16,107 bases of DNA from an uncultured Actinomycetes bacterium (GTDB lineage Bacteria; Actinomycetota; Actinomycetes; Nanopelagicales; Nanopelagicaceae): assembly GCA_903852955.1 (NCBI GenBank), contig CAINSH010000228.1, positions 1-16,107 on the forward strand, given 5' to 3'. How positions within the stretch are numbered: the stretch's first letter is position 1; every line of letters starts with the position of its first letter. The notes below the pieces were generated by a model. It was not told the DNA's origin, did not search any database, and saw only the letters and a list, made by a program, of their open reading frames with translations. Made by a program: the position numbers and the translations under genes. Below are positions 13,524 to 16,107 of the stretch, piece after piece.

Positions 13524-14653
13524 AACTTCTCCCATTCAAGTATTCCTCCGCGCAAATGACGTGAGTTTGTAAAACCTTTGCTTTGAATTATTCCTAGGCA
13601 CGTTGCTGATCTAGCTCCAGAACGGCAGTGAAGAATAATCTCTTTATCTTTTGGAAGTTGTGAAAGTGCTGACAAATCCAAGAAAAAACCTTGAGGAATC
13701 AAAACTGATCCTGGAATTCGAGACTGCTCGAATTCATCGGCTTCTCGCACATCTATAAGCAGAAAATCTTCCTTGGAATTCACTTTATCTTGAAGCTCTG
13801 AGGCAGTGATTTCAGGTGCACTTACGATTCCACAAAACTCTTCATAATTTTCAAGCAATCCCGTTTGCTTAGGATTTTCTCCACAAATCACACATGCAGG
13901 ATTCTTGCGAATTGCAATTACAGAATTTTCTGAGGAGAGTGCGTCATAAATCATTAACTTCCCGACTGCTAACTCGCCAATTCCGGTAATTGCCTTGACA
14001 ACTTCATTAACTTGCATAGAAGCAACGAGTGCACATAAATTTCCTAGCACTCCCGCTTCTGCACAGTTTTGTACTGTTGTTGGATCTGGAGCCTTTGGAT
14101 GAATACATCTATAGCAAGGGCCGTAAGCGCTCCAAAAAATTGCTGCCTGGCCATCGAATCTATTTACTGAACCCCAAACACATGGTTTATTGAGTAAAAC
14201 TGCGGCATCATTAATTAAGTATCTAGTTGCGAAATTATCAGTTGCGTCAATGACAATGTCGTACTCGCTCATGATTGACAGAACATTATTTACATCAATC
14301 TTGATTCCATAAATGTTTACCGTAATATTTGGATTTATAGACAATAGCCGCTCTTGTGCTACTTCAACTTTTGACCGGCCAATATCACTTTGCCCAAAAA
14401 TAATCTGGCGCTGCAAATTACTTTCATCTACAACATCAAAATCAACAACTCCCAATGTTCCAACACCGGCCGCTGCTAAATATATAAGTGCTGGTGATCC
14501 CAGGCCGCCTGCGCCAATACACAAAACTTTTGCAGTTTTTAATCGAGACTGGGCTTCTGCCCCAAACTGAGGAATCACGATGTGACGCCCATACCTGCGC
14601 AGTTCATTGTTGCTTAACTCTGAGGTTGGATTTACTAGCGCAGGAACTTTCAT
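13520..14653 (-). CDS. moeZ: MoeZ/MoeB-type adenylyltransferase-sulfurtransferase (ThiF domain plus rhodanese)
   Basis: A 377-residue fusion. The N-terminal E1-like ThiF/MoeB domain has GAGGLGS (48-54), DFDVVDESNLQRQ (71-83) and DATDNFATRY (136-145). Zinc cysteines are CYRC (180-183) and CVIC (254-257), and Cys197 is in NCAEAGVLG. The C-terminal rhodanese domain (about 283-377) has active Cys343 in HCRSGAR. The enzyme adenylates the C-terminal glycine of small sulfur carriers such as MoaD or ThiS-like proteins and passes sulfur to them, serving molybdopterin, thiamine or cysteine synthesis. It is close to M. tuberculosis MoeZ (Rv3206c), which as I recall it lacks the first zinc CxxC that is kept here. 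The ATG at 14653 is chosen over a TTG at 14674 because the family N-terminus begins here; neither has a good Shine-Dalgarno. It is divergent from the TetR gene and overlaps mshB. Confidence 0.93.
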   Translation of the reverse strand: MKVPALVNPTSELSNNELRRYGRHIVIPQFGAEAQSRLKTAKVLCIGAGGLGSPALIYLAAAGVGTLGVVDFDVVDESNLQRQIIFGQSDIGRSKVEVAQERLLSINPNITVNIYGIKIDVNNVLSIMSEYDIVIDATDNFATRYLINDAAVLLNKPCVWGSVNRFDGQAAIFWSAYGPCYRCIHPKAPDPTTVQNCAEAGVLGNLCALVASMQVNEVVKAITGIGELAVGKLMIYDALSSENSVIAIRKNPACVICGENPKQTGLLENYEEFCGIVSAPEITASELQDKVNSKEDFLLIDVREADEFEQSRIPGSVLIPQGFFLDLSALSQLPKDKEIILHCRSGARSATCLGIIQSKGFTNSRHLRGGILEWEKL

Positions 14654-14722
14654 AGGTAGCCAATTCTGCCTCAATCACGCATGCACCGCTACATCTATTA
14701 GCAGTTAGCCCATCCCTGCCTC

Positions 14723-14728
14723 TACGAT
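14723..14728 (+). promoter_or_regulatory. Possible -10 for a leaderless TetR transcript
   Basis: TACGAT fits TANNNT and ends eight bases before the ATG at 14737, where no Shine-Dalgarno is seen. TTAGCA (14698-14703) is a poor -35 candidate at 19 bases. The 83-base gap to moeZ probably holds promoters in both directions. Confidence 0.35.
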
Positions 14729-14736
14729 TAGCGCCA

Positions 14737-15348
14737 ATGAGCAATCTAGATATATCAAACAAAGGCCGACTACCTCGCGATGAGCGGCGTGCGCTTTTAC
14801 TCTCTGCCGCGCTTGAAGTATTCACCGCTGCCGGTTATCACTCTGCCGCAATGGATGAAATTGCTGATCGCGCAAATGTCAGCAAGCCAGTTTTGTATCA
14901 GCACTTTCCTTCAAAACTTGAGCTCTATTTAGCTGTTCTAGATTTACACATTGATTCTTTGGTTTTTGAAATTCAGAAAGCAATTGCTTCGACTCCAGAT
15001 AATGCAAATCGCGTTCACGCAACAGTTGATGCCTATTTTGCTTTTATCGAAAAAGAAGGTGAAGCCTTTAGATTACTTTTTGAAAGCGATATGAGTGTCG
15101 AACCATCCGTTCGTGAACGTTTAAATCGCATGACTTATGACTGTGCAGCTGCAGCAAGTGCAGTAATTTCTATCGATACTGGACTTCCAAAAGAGGCATC
15201 AATGCTTTTAGGAGTCGGAATGATTGGTTATGCCCAGGTAACTGCAAGACATTGGCTCGATCGTGACAGCACATTAACTCGTGAACAGGCTGTTGAATTA
15301 GTAAACAACCTCATGTGGCGAGGTATTTCGGGATTCCCCCGTAATTAA
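14737..15348 (+). CDS. TetR-family transcription regulator (Rv3208-like)
   Basis: A 203-residue DNA-binding protein. Residues 13-60 form the TetR helix-turn-helix: LPRDERRALLLSAALEVFTAAGY, then MDEIADRANVSKPVLYQHFPSK with the recognition helix around VSKPVLYQHF. Residues 65-200 are the variable helical ligand and dimer domain, with no ligand evident. It is divergent from moeZ and precedes a DEAD-box helicase, as Rv3208 lies between Rv3206c and Rv3211 in M. tuberculosis. Control of its own gene and of moeZ from the shared 83-base gap is plausible, but no clean inverted repeat was seen there. The start ATG lacks a Shine-Dalgarno. Confidence 0.9.
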   Translation: MSNLDISNKGRLPRDERRALLLSAALEVFTAAGYHSAAMDEIADRANVSKPVLYQHFPSKLELYLAVLDLHIDSLVFEIQKAIASTPDNANRVHATVDAYFAFIEKEGEAFRLLFESDMSVEPSVRERLNRMTYDCAAAASAVISIDTGLPKEASMLLGVGMIGYAQVTARHWLDRDSTLTREQAVELVNNLMWRGISGFPRN

Positions 15349-15354
15349 CTCCGA

Positions 15355-15360
15355 TAGGAT
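15355..15360 (+). promoter_or_regulatory. Possible -10 element before the leader ORF and helicase
   Basis: TAGGAT fits TANNNT and ends seven bases before the ATG at 15368, so a transcript starting about seven bases downstream would begin at that ATG. It lies just after the TetR stop. No good -35 was found. Confidence 0.35.
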
Positions 15361-15367
15361 TACCTCT

Positions 15368-15406
15368 ATGAACATTGTTAATCGCATAATTTCTGGCGCC
15401 ATTTAA
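15368..15406 (+). CDS. Possible 12-codon leader ORF upstream of the DEAD-box helicase
   Basis: An ATG opens a 12-residue frame (MNIVNRIISGAI) ending in TAA one base before the GTG start of the helicase, in a different frame. There is no Shine-Dalgarno before the GTG, so the helicase may be translated by ribosomes finishing this ORF. The leader ATG has a -10-like hexamer seven bases before it, consistent with leaderless translation. A frame this short can occur by chance; the support is geometric only. The two other readings are that it is not translated, or that the helicase mRNA itself starts near 15408. Confidence 0.3.
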   Translation: MNIVNRIISGAI

Positions 15407-15407
15407 C

Positions 15408-16107
15408 GTGTCGAAAACTTTTGCAGAACTTCCACTTCGCCCCGAAACTATCGAAGCGCTTCATGCGCATGGCTTTATTGCACCTTTTGCTATTCAAGAG
15501 ATGGTATTGCCCATCGCTTTAAGTGATGGCGATGTAATTGGTCAAGCTAAGACAGGAACCGGAAAAACCCTAGCTTTTGGCGTACCTGTTATTGAAAGAG
15601 TTATTGCGCCAAATGATTCTGAGTGGCAAGACTTTGAGCACAAAGGAATGCCGCAAGTTTTAATCGTTGTTCCAACTCGCGAACTATGTACACAAGTCAC
15701 AAAAGACATTGAAGAGTTAGCAAGCAACCGTGGCATTCGCACTTTAGCCGTCTATGGCGGACGTGCATTTGAACCACAGATTGAAGCGCTGCAAGCTGGT
15801 ATTGAAATTGTTGTTGGTACACCTGGAAGATTGCTCGATCTTTCACGCCAGGGGCAACTTCGTTTAAAGCAAGTTTCACGCCTTGTTCTAGATGAAGCTG
15901 ATGAGATGCTCGATCTTGGTTTCCTTCCTGATGTAGAAAAGATCTTGGCAAACACCCCGAACCGCATGCAGACAATGTTGTTCTCAGCGACGATGCCTGG
16001 CGACATTATTGCTCTGGCCCGACGATTTATGAATCAACCAATTCATATTCGAACACAGGATTCAGAAGATGAAGGCGCAGTAGTAACTCGAATTAAGCAG
16101 CATGTAC
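15408..16107 (+). CDS. DEAD-box RNA helicase (partial, C-terminus outside window)
   Basis: The first 233 residues of an ATP-dependent RNA helicase, covering nearly all of RecA-like domain 1. Motifs in order: Q motif with Phe5 and Gln30, Walker A AKTGTGKT (47-54), motif Ia PTREL (89-93), GG (117-118), motif Ib TPGR (138-141), DEAD (162-165) and SAT (193-195). Domain 2 (motifs IV-VI) and any basic tail lie past base 16107. Such helicases unwind structured RNA in ribosome assembly, mRNA decay and cold response. The position after a TetR gene matches rhlE/Rv3211 of M. tuberculosis. The GTG at 15408 is preferred because the Q motif begins straight after it and no ATG is suitably placed; it has no Shine-Dalgarno and follows a possible leader ORF by one base. 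Confidence 0.93.
   Translation, partial: MSKTFAELPLRPETIEALHAHGFIAPFAIQEMVLPIALSDGDVIGQAKTGTGKTLAFGVPVIERVIAPNDSEWQDFEHKGMPQVLIVVPTRELCTQVTKDIEELASNRGIRTLAVYGGRAFEPQIEALQAGIEIVVGTPGRLLDLSRQGQLRLKQVSRLVLDEADEMLDLGFLPDVEKILANTPNRMQTMLFSATMPGDIIALARRFMNQPIHIRTQDSEDEGAVVTRIKQHV

Noticed and set aside
14666..14722. CTGCCTC direct repeats 50 bases apart in the moeZ-TetR gap as TetR sites
   Set aside because: TetR operators are usually inverted repeats; two seven-base direct copies this far apart are weak evidence.

Overview
The window looks like a piece of the chromosome of a streamlined, low-GC actinobacterium, most like the freshwater acI / Nanopelagicales group. The gene content is strongly actinobacterial: a WhiB protein, the mycothiol enzyme MshB, an MtrA-type response regulator, DUF3499 and DUF5719 proteins, a MoeZ-type fusion and a seven-iron ferredoxin next to DapC. 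Base composition is by eye AT-rich for an actinobacterium, genes overlap or abut, and the longest gap between confident genes is about 130 bases (8174-8304). I saw no rRNA, tRNA, CRISPR array, insertion sequence, phage gene or convincing intrinsic terminator. The lineage is inferred from content, not from a marker-gene tree.

Region 1 (1-8173, minus strand), in transcription order: whiB, a 1010-residue membrane glycosyltransferase, a DUF5719 secreted protein, a DUF3499 protein, phosphomannomutase, S-adenosylhomocysteinase, and the start of mtrA, which runs off the left edge. It resembles the Mycobacterium tuberculosis Rv3246c-Rv3264c neighbourhood in compressed form (no thymidylate kinase between ahcY and mtrA). 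The theme is activated mannose and envelope glycan assembly, with envelope regulators at both ends.

Region 2 (8305-10707, minus strand): ferredoxin, dapC and a sugar-1-phosphate nucleotidyltransferase, probably GDP-mannose pyrophosphorylase, which completes mannose activation with the phosphomannomutase. A gap of about 130 bases before whiB holds a good promoter with a perfect palindrome over its -10.

Region 3 (10806-12361, plus strand): a 66-residue SH3-like protein overlapping cysS. Region 4 (12358-14653, minus strand): moeZ, mshB and a small membrane protein, all overlapping; this unit meets cysS tail to tail with a 4-base overlap. cysS, mshB and moeZ link cysteine activation, mycothiol synthesis and sulfur transfer.

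Region 5 (14737-16107, plus strand): a TetR-family regulator divergent from moeZ, a possible 12-codon leader ORF, and the first 233 codons of a DEAD-box RNA helicase that runs off the right edge. The moeZ-TetR-helicase order matches M. tuberculosis Rv3206c-Rv3211 without the small genes between. Several genes have a -10-like hexamer only 6-8 bases before the start codon, suggesting leaderless transcripts. I did not find a clearly new defence or mobile system; the most worthwhile unknowns are the GT/DUF5719/DUF3499 glycan cluster, the leader ORF before the helicase, the stand-alone SH3-like protein and the two palindromic operator candidates.
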